A stretch of DNA of 64,000 nucleotides from DAMCZI01 sp032095175. GTDB taxonomy: Bacteria > Bacillota > Clostridia > Clostridiales > Caloramatoraceae. The notes under the pieces were generated by a model. The model worked only from the letters and a program-made list of their open reading frames with translations. It was not told where the DNA came from and did not search any database. The translations under genes were made by a program, and so were the position numbers. The stretch lies in NCBI GenBank assembly GCA_032095175.1, contig DAMCZI010000011.1:1-64000 (forward strand). Direction: 5' to 3'. Below, piece by piece: positions 50,970 to 59,256 of this stretch; positions within the stretch are counted from its first letter, which is position 1; every line of letters begins with the position of its first letter.

Positions 50970-52331
50970 ATGGATAGAGCAAAACAGCTTGGGGAAGAAA
51001 GCGTTGGAAAATTACTTCTAAAGTTTTCAATCCCTGCAATAACTGGAATGATCGTTAATGCGTTATATAATGTCGTAGACAGAATATGGGTTGGAAGAGG
51101 AGTCGGTGCACTTGCTATATCAGGAATAGTAATTGCATTCCCATTAATGATAATTATAATGGCCTTTGGAATGCTTGTAGGCATTGGAACATCATCTCTA
51201 ATATCTATAAGATTAGGTCAGAATAGAAAAGATGATGCTGAAGAGATTCTTTCAAATGCATTTTCACTTACAATAATAATTTCTCTGATATTAAGCGTAA
51301 TAGGGCTTGTATTCCTTGATAGCTTATTAAGGGCATTTGGTGCATCAGGTCAGGTACTTGAATATTCCAAGCAGTATACTTTCATAATACTCGTTGGTGT
51401 AATATTTCAAAACCTTTCCTTCAGTATGAACCACAGCATACGTGCCCAGGGAAACCCAACAATGGCTATGGTTACAATGCTTATTGGTGCTGTATTAAAT
51501 ATGATACTTGATCCAATATTTATATATGTATTCCACATGGGTGTAAAAGGAGCAGCAATAGCAACCATAATATCTCAGGCAGCCAGCGCTGTTTGGGTAC
51601 TTTCCTTTTTCTTCAGGGATAAGGGTATTATAAAAATAAGACGAAAGTATTTAAGGCTTAAAAAATCTGTGGTATTAAGCATATTCTCCATAGGTGTATC
51701 ACCATTTTTAATGCAGCTTGCAGCCAGTCTTATAAACTTCATACTTAATAAATCACTTTTAAAGTATGGTGGAGATATAGCCATTGCTGCGATGGGAGTC
51801 ATAAACAGTATATCAATGATGATACTTATGCCTATATTTGGTATAAACCAGGGTGTTCAGCCGATAATAGGATTCAACTATGGTGCAAAGCAATTTGATA
51901 GAGTAAAGAAGGCATTAAAGCTTGCAATACTGGGAGCAACAGGAATTGCAACTACAGGATTTATAATTGTTCAGCTTTTCCCTCAAGCTCTTATAAGTGT
52001 ATTTGGAAAAGGTTCTAATGAATTAATAAGCGTTGGTTCATATGGTATAAGAATATTTCTTTCAATGCTTCCTTTTATAGGCTTCCAGATAGTAAGCTCC
52101 AACTATTTTCAAGCAGTAGGAAAACCGAAGTATTCAATATTCTTAAGTCTTTCCAGACAGGTACTAATCCTTATACCAATGCTTTTAATACTTCCAGGCA
52201 TATTCAAGCTTGACGGAGTATGGATGGCTGGTCCAATATCAGATTGTTTATCATCACTTATAACTGGAATATTCCTTATAATCGAGATGAGAAAGTTAAA
52301 CCACCTGCATATACAAGAACAAAACGCATAA
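50970..52331 (+). CDS. MATE-family efflux transporter
   Basis: 453 residues, twelve predicted membrane helices. NALYNVVDRIWVGRGVGALA and GINQGVQPIIGFNYGAKQF are typical of clostridial MATE pumps. A perfect TAGGAGGAAAG ribosome site precedes the ATG. It is paralogous to the gene at 21502-22875, with matching motifs in the same places. The transported compound is unknown. Confidence 0.9.
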   Translation: MDRAKQLGEESVGKLLLKFSIPAITGMIVNALYNVVDRIWVGRGVGALAISGIVIAFPLMIIIMAFGMLVGIGTSSLISIRLGQNRKDDAEEILSNAFSLTIIISLILSVIGLVFLDSLLRAFGASGQVLEYSKQYTFIILVGVIFQNLSFSMNHSIRAQGNPTMAMVTMLIGAVLNMILDPIFIYVFHMGVKGAAIATIISQAASAVWVLSFFFRDKGIIKIRRKYLRLKKSVVLSIFSIGVSPFLMQLAASLINFILNKSLLKYGGDIAIAAMGVINSISMMILMPIFGINQGVQPIIGFNYGAKQFDRVKKALKLAILGATGIATTGFIIVQLFPQALISVFGKGSNELISVGSYGIRIFLSMLPFIGFQIVSSNYFQAVGKPKYSIFLSLSRQVLILIPMLLILPGIFKLDGVWMAGPISDCLSSLITGIFLIIEMRKLNHLHIQEQNA

Positions 52332-52332
52332 A

Positions 52333-52361
52333 AATGAACGGCAAACAGCCGTTCATTTTTT
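52333..52361 (+). terminator. Terminator after the second MATE gene
   Basis: gaacggc/gccgttc stem with a 5-nt loop, followed by ATTTTTTAT. Confidence 0.85.
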
Positions 52362-52385
52362 ATACAAATCTTATTTTTAACGTTT

Positions 52386-52925
52386 TTAATAAGGACCCCC
52401 ATATGGTACATGTGGTGGAGGATATGGGCGTGGTGGATAATAAGGTGGATATGGTCTTCTTCTACCATAAAGCTGACCTAAAAGTAAAAGACCAAGAAGA
52501 TCTCTGTTAAGTCTTCTTCTCCTCCTCCTTCTTCTTCCACCATAGGGTGTAAATCTCTTCATATCATTGTCTTCATCTTCATCGTCTCTATCGTCACTAT
52601 GCTCATAATCCCTGTCATCACTGTCATCGTCATCCTTATTTTCATTCATATTCTCATTTTCACATTCATCCATATACTTCATCTCATCTTCTACTTCTTC
52701 CAGTACCCCATCAATCATTTTTTCAAATTCATCCCTATTAGGTATATGATGCTTTCCCTTTTCCTTCTCCATGGCTTCGCAGTGGTGCTCCATTGCCATG
52801 TGAATGCACATATATGAATCTGGATAAAGTCCTTGCCACATTTCTTCCTCTCTACTGTCCATCTTGTGCTTTTCATATTTCATATCGTGCATTTTCTCAT
52901 GTTTTTTCTCACAACAATCCTTCAA
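52386..52925 (-). CDS. Low-complexity protein, possibly a spore coat component
   Basis: 179 residues from the TTG at 52925, 7 bp after GGGAGG (the upstream TTG at 52940 lies within that site). An N-terminal Cys/His/Met-rich part (MHDMKYEKHKM, MCIHMAMEHHCEAM) is followed by an acidic Asp/Glu run, a run of eight Arg, LNRDLLGLLLLGQLYGRRR and a Pro/Tyr-rich tail. Basic GRRR-LLLL-GRRR and P/Y-rich tails are familiar from clostridial coat-like proteins, hence the suggestion; the function is not shown. The CH-rich part could bind metal. Confidence 0.5.
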   Translation of the reverse strand: MKDCCEKKHEKMHDMKYEKHKMDSREEEMWQGLYPDSYMCIHMAMEHHCEAMEKEKGKHHIPNRDEFEKMIDGVLEEVEDEMKYMDECENENMNENKDDDDSDDRDYEHSDDRDDEDEDNDMKRFTPYGGRRRRRRRRLNRDLLGLLLLGQLYGRRRPYPPYYPPRPYPPPHVPYGGPY

Positions 52926-53118
52926 AAGAATACCTCCCAATTATATATACACTCCATAATATGCATCTCACTAGGAAAAGGACATTATAAAATTATTTAG
53001 AAAGATTATCGTTTTTTCTATGAGAAATGTTATAATACTCAAAATTTAGCATTATACTTGTAATTGTATGTTATGTATTAATTTAACATAATCATATTCA
53101 AACAGGGAGCGTTTAAGA

Positions 53119-53289
53119 ATGATAAAAAAATAATTGCTTTTCTCTCACTTGCATGTATTCTGGCTATTACCACCTTGATTGAATCCAGTAGCCTTGAAAA
53201 AACAGTCTAAGCAAGTTGGTAGGGCATCTGCTATTAATTCTATATCTGCTATAAGTAAAAATAACAATTCGAAAATAGTTATGAAATAA
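53119..53289 (+). pseudogene. Frameshifted small secreted-peptide gene
   Basis: An ATG after GGGAGC opens MIKK then hits a stop in a run of seven A. In the next frame the run continues as IIAFLSLACILAITTLIESS, which reads as a signal peptide; a further shift at about 53200 reopens a frame (QSKQVGRASAINSISAISKN...) to the TAA at 53287. Two single-base lesions could therefore have broken a gene of about 55 codons. It may have encoded an exported or lipoprotein-type peptide. Confidence 0.45.
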
Positions 53290-53410
53290 ACCAAAAGGGG
53301 GTCATCTATATGATTTAAAACTTGATTTTTTAATGCCTGTTACCTATAAAATAATGTATAACCTTTCTTTGTGCGCCAACTCTTTATGCTTTTGCACCTG
53401 CTTTCTGACG

Positions 53411-56400
53411 TTAAGAAATGCCAAGTAACTGACACCTTCTCAAATTTCTAAGAAATTTATCCGATATATGGTTTTTAGTAAAAATATAGAAGGTTGGTTG
53501 TGTAAATAGACTTTCACCATTTGGAATGGCTAGTTTTCTCATCATCATTAATGCAGTGTCTTGAAGGTTTATAAAGCATACTGGCTTATACTCTTCGTAG
53601 TTTGTATAAATTTGAAGCTTATCCTCCATGCTTTCACTTCCATAAATCATAGAGGAGCCTGCTCCAATCTGACAGCCTTTAACACCAACTCTGTATCTTG
53701 TTATTTCTCCATCGTTATTTTTTGTACTTACATAGTTTTTAGTTATATCGCTGTCAAGCTTGAAGAAATTCTTAGTGATAAAATTTAGATTTTTAATAAA
53801 CCTTCCGGTATTCTGTTGGAGCTCTACGGTATGATACAAAACTGGTACTCCTGGAAGCATTAAAAAGTATTCATTAATTCCTAAACCTTTAAAATTTTCA
53901 TTGTGTTCTATAAGAGTGCTAGTTTTAATGCCCTCCCATTCATTTTTAAAGCTATCCTTAATCTTAACAAATCCTGCTTGTATCTTTTCCTTTTGCATAG
54001 TTCTCGAACTAAAAACATAATCTTCAGGAACAGATTGGATTCCTCCAAACCATGGATTAAACCATGTTCTGCTGTCTAAATCAGGGAAGGAATTATCAAG
54101 CCATTCATGTTCTTTGTAATTTAGAGAATATAGACCGCTCGAAAACTCAGGACAAGCTTTTATCTCCATAACACCATTATTCATTGAATATATCTCTAGA
54201 CCCTTATCCTTTACTATTTTAGATTGGAAGTCCATGTTCTTTAAATTGAATACAGCTATATCTCTTTCAAAGGATAAAACATTCAAGTCCATTTTTACTG
54301 AAAGAATATCAATATCATTTTTGCTCATATTGGAATAATCAATTTTTGCTTTCAGAATCTCATTCTCAAATTTTTTATTTACTATACTCGAATCATTATC
54401 TTTGAAATTAACTGTTACTTCACCCTTAAATGGCATCTGCTTGTGTTCTATTATTTCCACAGTAAAATTATCCTTAATAAATGGATTGCCTTCATTTACT
54501 TTTACTTCAAAATCCGAGGTTGTAGTTAAATTGATAGGATTGTCCTTCTTTAATGCGAAGCTTCTTAACTCCTGCCATGTTCTAAACGTTCCAAGTGCCA
54601 AGTAGACTGACTTTGTAACCCTTTTCTCTCTTCCTTCTAGCTTTCCAAAATCATGTTCAAAGTATATCGGCCATTCTCCAAAGCATCCCTTTATATCCCT
54701 ATCCCACCATAGACTTCTCGTTTTTGTTCCTTCTCCAGCAAAAACCCAGTTTTCATTAACTCTACTGCTCTCAAAAAGTCTTGCATCTCGAAATGCTTGT
54801 TCAGATAGATGAATAAAGTTATCATCATATGGAATTATCGCATTTGTCATTTCATGTAATACTGTCTGCTTAAGCCATATCTCATTTGAAATTTCATGCT
54901 CTGAAAGGTTTTCGATCTCATAGTAACTTTCTACTATTCCATTATTTCTAAGCTTTATAACAAGCGTTACCTTTACATTCTCATAATCATTTGATACATA
55001 GTCCCCCTTAAGAACCATTGCCTCTTCTTCTTTACACCATCTTACGTTTTCAATTGCCCTATTAGTGAAATCATCAGAGTAAGGTTTTCCAAGCCTTGGA
55101 CATCTAATGCGTATTTCATTAAATTGCTTATCAAATTTCTTAATGTGTATTTCATTATCAAGCTTGTTTAAAATAACAAGGCATTCACCATAAACTATGA
55201 TAAAACCATCCTCTGTCTCTCCTCCAAAGGCTTCTCTCCTACCTCTAAAAATTCCCGTAATATTTTTCTCAAACTCTATACTCTCACCATTTTTTAAAAG
55301 AGATCTTATATTAAGCTTTTCTGAATATATAAAAGGCTTTTTTAAAATAAAGGGGACTTCAATTGATTTTCTGCCATTTCTATTAATATCAATTCTAAAT
55401 TCTCTATTTTCAACTTCAATATTTTTGTTCTCAGCAAGCTTAAACTCTAAAACTGCATCCTCCCTTAAGTTGCTCTCTATGTCTATATACATCTTTGAGG
55501 CTTCTCCCTCATGAATTTCAACGTCGTCTAGTAGAATACCTATCTTCACAGGGAATTTAGGTACAATTCCCAGCTTAAAGAGAGCTTTTTTGCCGTTTAT
55601 AATAGCCTCTGATACAACCGCAGGATGGGTTTTAATATTTTTAAATTCTTCCTCAATTGGCTGTACGAAAAATTCTCCCTCAATAACTTCTCTATCTAGA
55701 ACATCGATATCCCTCTCTAAAGCAAACCTTATATTTTTGTCATCCTTTCCCTTTACTGAGATTCTCAATGGCTTCTTTGTTTTATTTGTTATCTCATAAA
55801 ATACTTTATATGATTTTCCAAATACAAGCTTTTGATTCTCAACTGAAAGGGTTATTAGGTAATCATCGGTTTCGATTGTCCTAATGCCTCTACCCTTTCT
55901 TTCAAATTCCATTCTTAATTTTCTTCCGCCCTTCTCCCAGTTGTATTCGTAAAAGTCAAAACCATTTTCTTCCCTTCCATCTGGATTCATATCTATAGTT
56001 CTTTTTAAAGCTTCATACCAATCTGTATTCTCAAAGTAATCCATTACTGCTTCTGTCTGCATTACTGCAGGTATAAAATTCATCAGGTGAGTTGTATCAT
56101 CCCTGTCTTCAAGAAAAAATCCACATCTTTTATACAAAGGCACTGACTTTTTATTAGACGCCCATGTATGAAGATCAAGTCTTGGATATCCAAGCTCAAT
56201 AGTTCTCTCAATAGATTTTTTTACAAGTGCCTTTCCTATTCCCTTACCATGACAATCATATCTTGCATTTAAAACCGCTATGTACATTGCTCCTTCATCC
56301 TCTGTGTATTCTGAGAGGCCACAATATCCTAGCACCTCACCACCAAGAACAGCAAGATATGTGTTAATATTAGTAGTTGCTACATGTTCTGCAAGAATAC

Positions 56401-56515
56401 TTTCCTCTGTTGCATTCCCATTAAGTCCATTCCAGCCTTCAGCACTCATCCTCCACATTCTTGCAACTTCCTTCGCATAGGATGAATCATATTCTACAAT
56501 CTTTAAATTATCCAT
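53411..56515 (-). CDS. Giant GNAT fusion protein of unknown function
   Basis: 1034 residues. Residues about 5-150 are a GNAT acetyltransferase (VLGYCGLSEY, then the acetyl-CoA loop HGKGIGKALVKKSIE and the YKRCGF end). The remaining ~870 residues are beta-rich, with repeated EIxN-type strands and aromatic-rich motifs (RTWFNPWFGGIQSVPEDYVF, VPVLYHTVELQQNTGRF) that suggest sugar-binding or mutarotase-like folds. No signal peptide is visible. I do not know a function for this architecture. It has no close neighbour on its strand, so it appears to be expressed alone. Confidence 0.7.
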   Translation of the reverse strand: MDNLKIVEYDSSYAKEVARMWRMSAEGWNGLNGNATEESILAEHVATTNINTYLAVLGGEVLGYCGLSEYTEDEGAMYIAVLNARYDCHGKGIGKALVKKSIERTIELGYPRLDLHTWASNKKSVPLYKRCGFFLEDRDDTTHLMNFIPAVMQTEAVMDYFENTDWYEALKRTIDMNPDGREENGFDFYEYNWEKGGRKLRMEFERKGRGIRTIETDDYLITLSVENQKLVFGKSYKVFYEITNKTKKPLRISVKGKDDKNIRFALERDIDVLDREVIEGEFFVQPIEEEFKNIKTHPAVVSEAIINGKKALFKLGIVPKFPVKIGILLDDVEIHEGEASKMYIDIESNLREDAVLEFKLAENKNIEVENREFRIDINRNGRKSIEVPFILKKPFIYSEKLNIRSLLKNGESIEFEKNITGIFRGRREAFGGETEDGFIIVYGECLVILNKLDNEIHIKKFDKQFNEIRIRCPRLGKPYSDDFTNRAIENVRWCKEEEAMVLKGDYVSNDYENVKVTLVIKLRNNGIVESYYEIENLSEHEISNEIWLKQTVLHEMTNAIIPYDDNFIHLSEQAFRDARLFESSRVNENWVFAGEGTKTRSLWWDRDIKGCFGEWPIYFEHDFGKLEGREKRVTKSVYLALGTFRTWQELRSFALKKDNPINLTTTSDFEVKVNEGNPFIKDNFTVEIIEHKQMPFKGEVTVNFKDNDSSIVNKKFENEILKAKIDYSNMSKNDIDILSVKMDLNVLSFERDIAVFNLKNMDFQSKIVKDKGLEIYSMNNGVMEIKACPEFSSGLYSLNYKEHEWLDNSFPDLDSRTWFNPWFGGIQSVPEDYVFSSRTMQKEKIQAGFVKIKDSFKNEWEGIKTSTLIEHNENFKGLGINEYFLMLPGVPVLYHTVELQQNTGRFIKNLNFITKNFFKLDSDITKNYVSTKNNDGEITRYRVGVKGCQIGAGSSMIYGSESMEDKLQIYTNYEEYKPVCFINLQDTALMMMRKLAIPNGESLFTQPTFYIFTKNHISDKFLRNLRRCQLLGIS

Positions 56516-56569
56516 AACCCATCACTCCACTCCCATTACCATTACTTTTATTCTAATTATATTATAACT

Positions 56570-56714
56570 TTAAACATCTCCCTTTACTTCCAATGCCCCA
56601 CTGCTTTCAAATATCTCCGTTTATATTTCCCATACCAATTATTCTAGCCTCGTTAAACTTTCCGCCACTTGCATTTCCTGCACCAGAAATCTTTAAATCA
56701 TTTTCTCTTTCCAT
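56570..56714 (-). pseudogene. Remnant of a polymer-forming (bactofilin-like) gene
   Basis: AGGGAGG precedes an ATG that opens MERENDLKISGAGNASGG, then a stop after 35 codons at 56607. In the next frame FESSGALEVKGDV follows to 56570. SGAGN-type repeats with -x-G-D-I/V- are characteristic of DUF342/bactofilin-like proteins. The middle and most of the C-terminus are gone. It lies just upstream of the giant GNAT gene. Confidence 0.5.
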
Positions 56715-57052
56715 TTAATTAACCTCCCTTTAATTAAAATCTATAATAGCATTCCATGTTTTTCATCCTGTAATTTTAGTGTAACATAACAATGTTACAC
56801 TGTGAATGCCCTTTTTAAAAATTTTCCAAAATATTTTAATAATACCAAACGGTTTAGTTAATTACCTAATATTACATTTAAAATGATATTCAATTATAAG
56901 TAGCTCACAACTTCAATTTATGTCATTTTCTTATCTCCTTAACGCTAGATATTTTTATACCAATTAACGAAACATTATAGGGTATTTTATCTATAAACCA
57001 CTATGAATAATTAAAGGATTTTACTTTAGACTATTATAAAGGAGATGATATT

Positions 57053-57244
57053 ATTAACCTAGAAAAAGCCGTATTAATCTTTAGTTCCTATGGAGTTATT
57101 GATGTTCAATACAAAAATCACCCAATATGGATTGAAGACATCCATGAGGATACCAATACTGCACATGTGAAAGATTTATTTAGAAAAATAAAAAAATGTA
57201 TTGAAACTTGGTTCTTATTATGTTATAATTCCAAAATTAGATAA
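57053..57244 (+). CDS. SspH-like small acid-soluble spore protein with apparent ATT start
   Basis: A frame of 63 codons contains NLEKAVLIFSSYGVIDVQYK and HPIWIEDIHEDTNTAHVKDL, very like the H-type minor SASPs of spores. No ATG, GTG or TTG stands at the expected place: AAAGGAG is followed after 8 bases by ATT (57053), as in rare ATT-initiated genes such as infC. The C-terminus (KKCIETWFLLC...) departs from the family ending; a +1 frame gives VIIPKLDNDLEV, closer to the usual ending. It may be a living gene with an unusual start, or a decaying one. Confidence 0.5.
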   Translation: MNLEKAVLIFSSYGVIDVQYKNHPIWIEDIHEDTNTAHVKDLFRKIKKCIETWFLLCYNSKIR

Positions 57245-57262
57245 TGATTTGGAGGTGATAGG

Positions 57263-57376
57263 ATGAAAATAAAAGCAAAAAAGAAGGTACAATTTATGAT
57301 TACTGCTGACATCATAGAAGATTGTCTAAAGGAATCCCTTGAAAAAACAGTAGTTAAAAAGAACAAGTCCTGTTAG
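57263..57376 (+). CDS. Possible 37-residue basic peptide
   Basis: GGAGGTGATAGG precedes an ATG opening a 37-codon frame rich in Lys (MKIKAKKKVQF...ESLEKTVVKKNKSC). The ribosome site is one of the best in the region. Its last codons lie inside the left arm of the following terminator. It is 18 bp after the sspH-like frame and may be co-expressed. I do not recognise it. Confidence 0.4.
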   Translation: MKIKAKKKVQFMITADIIEDCLKESLEKTVVKKNKSC

Positions 57377-57409
57377 TTTGAAAATCAAAACAGGACTTGT
57401 TCTTTTTTA
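57361..57409. terminator. Bidirectional terminator
   Basis: gaacaagtcctgtt/aacaggacttgttc pairs over 14 bp, with T residues on the plus side and the Dabb gene's stop on the other. It ends the small plus-strand genes and may also serve the Dabb gene on the minus strand. Confidence 0.75.
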
Positions 57410-57416
57410 TATGTAC

Positions 57417-57719
57417 CTAAACTAAATAATCTACAACTATTCTTTTATCCTTAACCTTGCCTATAAAGGCTCCAACCTTAAGGTGTTCTGGATGGTTCTG
57501 ATATATATCCAGATCCCTTTCATTATCAAAGGCTGAATACAGAACTAAATCGTATGCCATATCAGATTTTTCAAAGTTTATTCCTACTTCTAATTCCCTA
57601 ATCTCTTCAATGACTCCCTTTAATACCTCAAGACCTTCTTTTATTTTTCTTGCATTTTCAATCTTTGAACCACCCTCTGCAGAATCCTTAAGTTTCCACA
57701 TCACTATATGTTTTACCAT
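57417..57719 (-). CDS. Dabb-family (stress-responsive alpha/beta barrel) protein
   Basis: 100 residues. MVKHIVMWKLKD, GINFEKSDMAYDLVLYSAFD and LDIYQNHPEHLKVGAFI are the hallmark strands of the dimeric alpha/beta barrel (Dabb) domain. Such proteins are small, soluble and often of unknown substrate. It is 33 bp downstream of the PadR-type gene and probably co-transcribed with it. Confidence 0.85.
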   Translation of the reverse strand: MVKHIVMWKLKDSAEGGSKIENARKIKEGLEVLKGVIEEIRELEVGINFEKSDMAYDLVLYSAFDNERDLDIYQNHPEHLKVGAFIGKVKDKRIVVDYLV

Positions 57720-57752
57720 TTAAAACACCTCTGTTATTATTATTTAAATTCA

Positions 57753-58199
57753 TTAAATACCATACAAATCACTGTATACCAGCTTAAAAACCTCAAGGGC
57801 TTCCTGCATTTTTATCCTTAAAAGAGTCTTCTTATCCTCAAATTCCTGCAGTCCCTTTTCAGTTATTGTATAAATCCTCTGGTTTTTCTTTTTAGGGTCA
57901 TCCCATTTTCCCTCTACAAAGCCTTCCTTCTCAAGATTTTTAAGTATTGGATATATTCCCCCTGTACTTGGTGTCCACATTCCTGATGTTCTCTGTCCGA
58001 TTTTATTTGATATGTCATTTCCATTGGAAGGCTCTTGGCTTAACACAAAAAGAACATATATAGGCAGTAGTCCCTTTGTAAACACCTGCCCTACAGCTTC
58101 CCTCTCCTGTTTTACCTTTTTTATCTTTGCAAGCTTGCTTTTATATTCCTCATAAAGTCTTTTTTCCTCTTCCTTTATATCCAAATCGACATTACTCAT
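57753..58199 (-). CDS. PadR-family transcriptional regulator
   Basis: 148 residues from the ATG at 58199, 6 bp after AGGAGG (a frame opens at 58214). After a charged N-terminal helix (EEEKRLYEEYKSKLAKIKK, unusual in PadR), the winged helix reads LPIYVLFVLSQEPSNGNDIS, PSTGGIYPILKNLEKEGFV and YTITEKGLQEFE. PadR proteins repress transport or detoxification genes in response to small molecules. The ligand and target are not known here. Confidence 0.85.
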   Translation of the reverse strand: MSNVDLDIKEEEKRLYEEYKSKLAKIKKVKQEREAVGQVFTKGLLPIYVLFVLSQEPSNGNDISNKIGQRTSGMWTPSTGGIYPILKNLEKEGFVEGKWDDPKKKNQRIYTITEKGLQEFEDKKTLLRIKMQEALEVFKLVYSDLYGI

Positions 58200-58409
58200 A
58201 TTATTCCTCCTCAAGTCTTCCTTGACTATATTATATCATTTCTTCCATCCCTTTCAACAATTACAGTCTTTCATACAATATCAGCATACAATAATTTTAA
58301 ATCATAAATCTATAACATATTACAGAATTGAGTAATACTATATATAGAGCAAAAAATCCATTGCGTTTTAAATATACTTTTAAATAATACAAATGGGCAG
58401 GGTGATAAC

Positions 58410-58901
58410 ATGAAAATAGCAGTTATATCAGATACCCATATACACAAAAATGCTGATAAAATAAATCAGCTTATCGAAATGTACTTTAGGGATGTTGATA
58501 TGCTGATACACGCAGGAGACTATACTGATAGAAGAGTTGTTGAAAGACTTAAAAAGTATCCAAATTTTAAGGGTGTATGGGGAAACGTTGATAAGGATTC
58601 TACAAAAGAGCTTTTAAATGAAAGAGAGATACTGGAGGTAGAGGGAGTTAAAATAGGAATATTTCATGGGCATGGTGAAGGTAAGACAACTCTTGAAAGA
58701 GCCTATGATAAATTAAAAGCCGATAAACCTGATATAATCATATTCGGCCACAGCCACCAGCCCTATCTTACAACTAAAGGAAAGGTTCTTATGATAAACC
58801 CCGGCTCCATAACATACAAAAGGCAGGAAAGGTGGCATTCATATATAATACTTGAAATACAAAATGGACTTATTAATGTTAACTTTAAGCTTTTCAAATA
58901 A
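58410..58901 (+). CDS. YfcE/MJ0936-type metallophosphodiesterase
   Basis: 163 residues of the calcineurin-like family. Metal motifs DTHIH (8-12), AGD (35-37), GNVDKD (58-63), GHG (86-88) and GHSHQP (113-118) are all intact. Relatives hydrolyse phosphodiesters, some being manganese-dependent. The 58 nt upstream contain GGGTGATAAC as the ribosome site. The physiological substrate is unknown. Confidence 0.9.
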   Translation: MKIAVISDTHIHKNADKINQLIEMYFRDVDMLIHAGDYTDRRVVERLKKYPNFKGVWGNVDKDSTKELLNEREILEVEGVKIGIFHGHGEGKTTLERAYDKLKADKPDIIIFGHSHQPYLTTKGKVLMINPGSITYKRQERWHSYIILEIQNGLINVNFKLFK

Positions 58902-58972
58902 TTATGGTTATAAAACCCCCAAAAATGAGCACCATAATATTGAAGGTCAAAAAAATCAAAGGGGGTTGTTTT

Positions 58973-59143
58973 ATGCAAATGCGTGAAGGTTTAATCCCAA
59001 CAGTTCTCGGTGCAGCAGTTACAACTACTGGTGCAATTATGAAAAGAAGAGATGTTGCCCCTATGATTGCAGCAGGTATCGTTGGTTTTGGCCTGGCTCA
59101 CATTGTTCTTGGTTCCATAGACCTTGTTGAGCATAGAAGGTAG
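58973..59143 (+). CDS. Small conserved-looking membrane protein
   Basis: 56 residues from the ATG at 58973, 7 bp after AAAGGGGG; the frame opens at 58904 without a site. Two hydrophobic segments (LIPTVLGAAVTTTGAIM and PMIAAGIVGFGLAHIVLGSI) flank KRRDV. Similar short proteins occur widely in clostridia, but I do not know their role. It is followed by a good terminator. Confidence 0.6.
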   Translation: MQMREGLIPTVLGAAVTTTGAIMKRRDVAPMIAAGIVGFGLAHIVLGSIDLVEHRR

Positions 59144-59146
59144 CTA

Positions 59147-59180
59147 AATAGGCGGGGCTTCCCCGTCTATTTTATTTTTT
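59147..59180 (+). terminator. Terminator after the small membrane protein
   Basis: aataggcgggg/cccccg-tctatt stem with a 3-nt loop, followed by TTATTTTTT. Confidence 0.8.
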
Positions 59181-59256
59181 CCCTTGATTAATTTTCTCTG
59201 TAATTATAACATAGTTATATCAACAAAATTTTCCTATATGGGGAGGGGACAAATTT

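Noticed and set aside
52109..52510. Overlapping frames on both strands at the end of the second MATE gene
   Set aside because: They only arise from the low-complexity ends of the flanking genes and have no ribosome sites.
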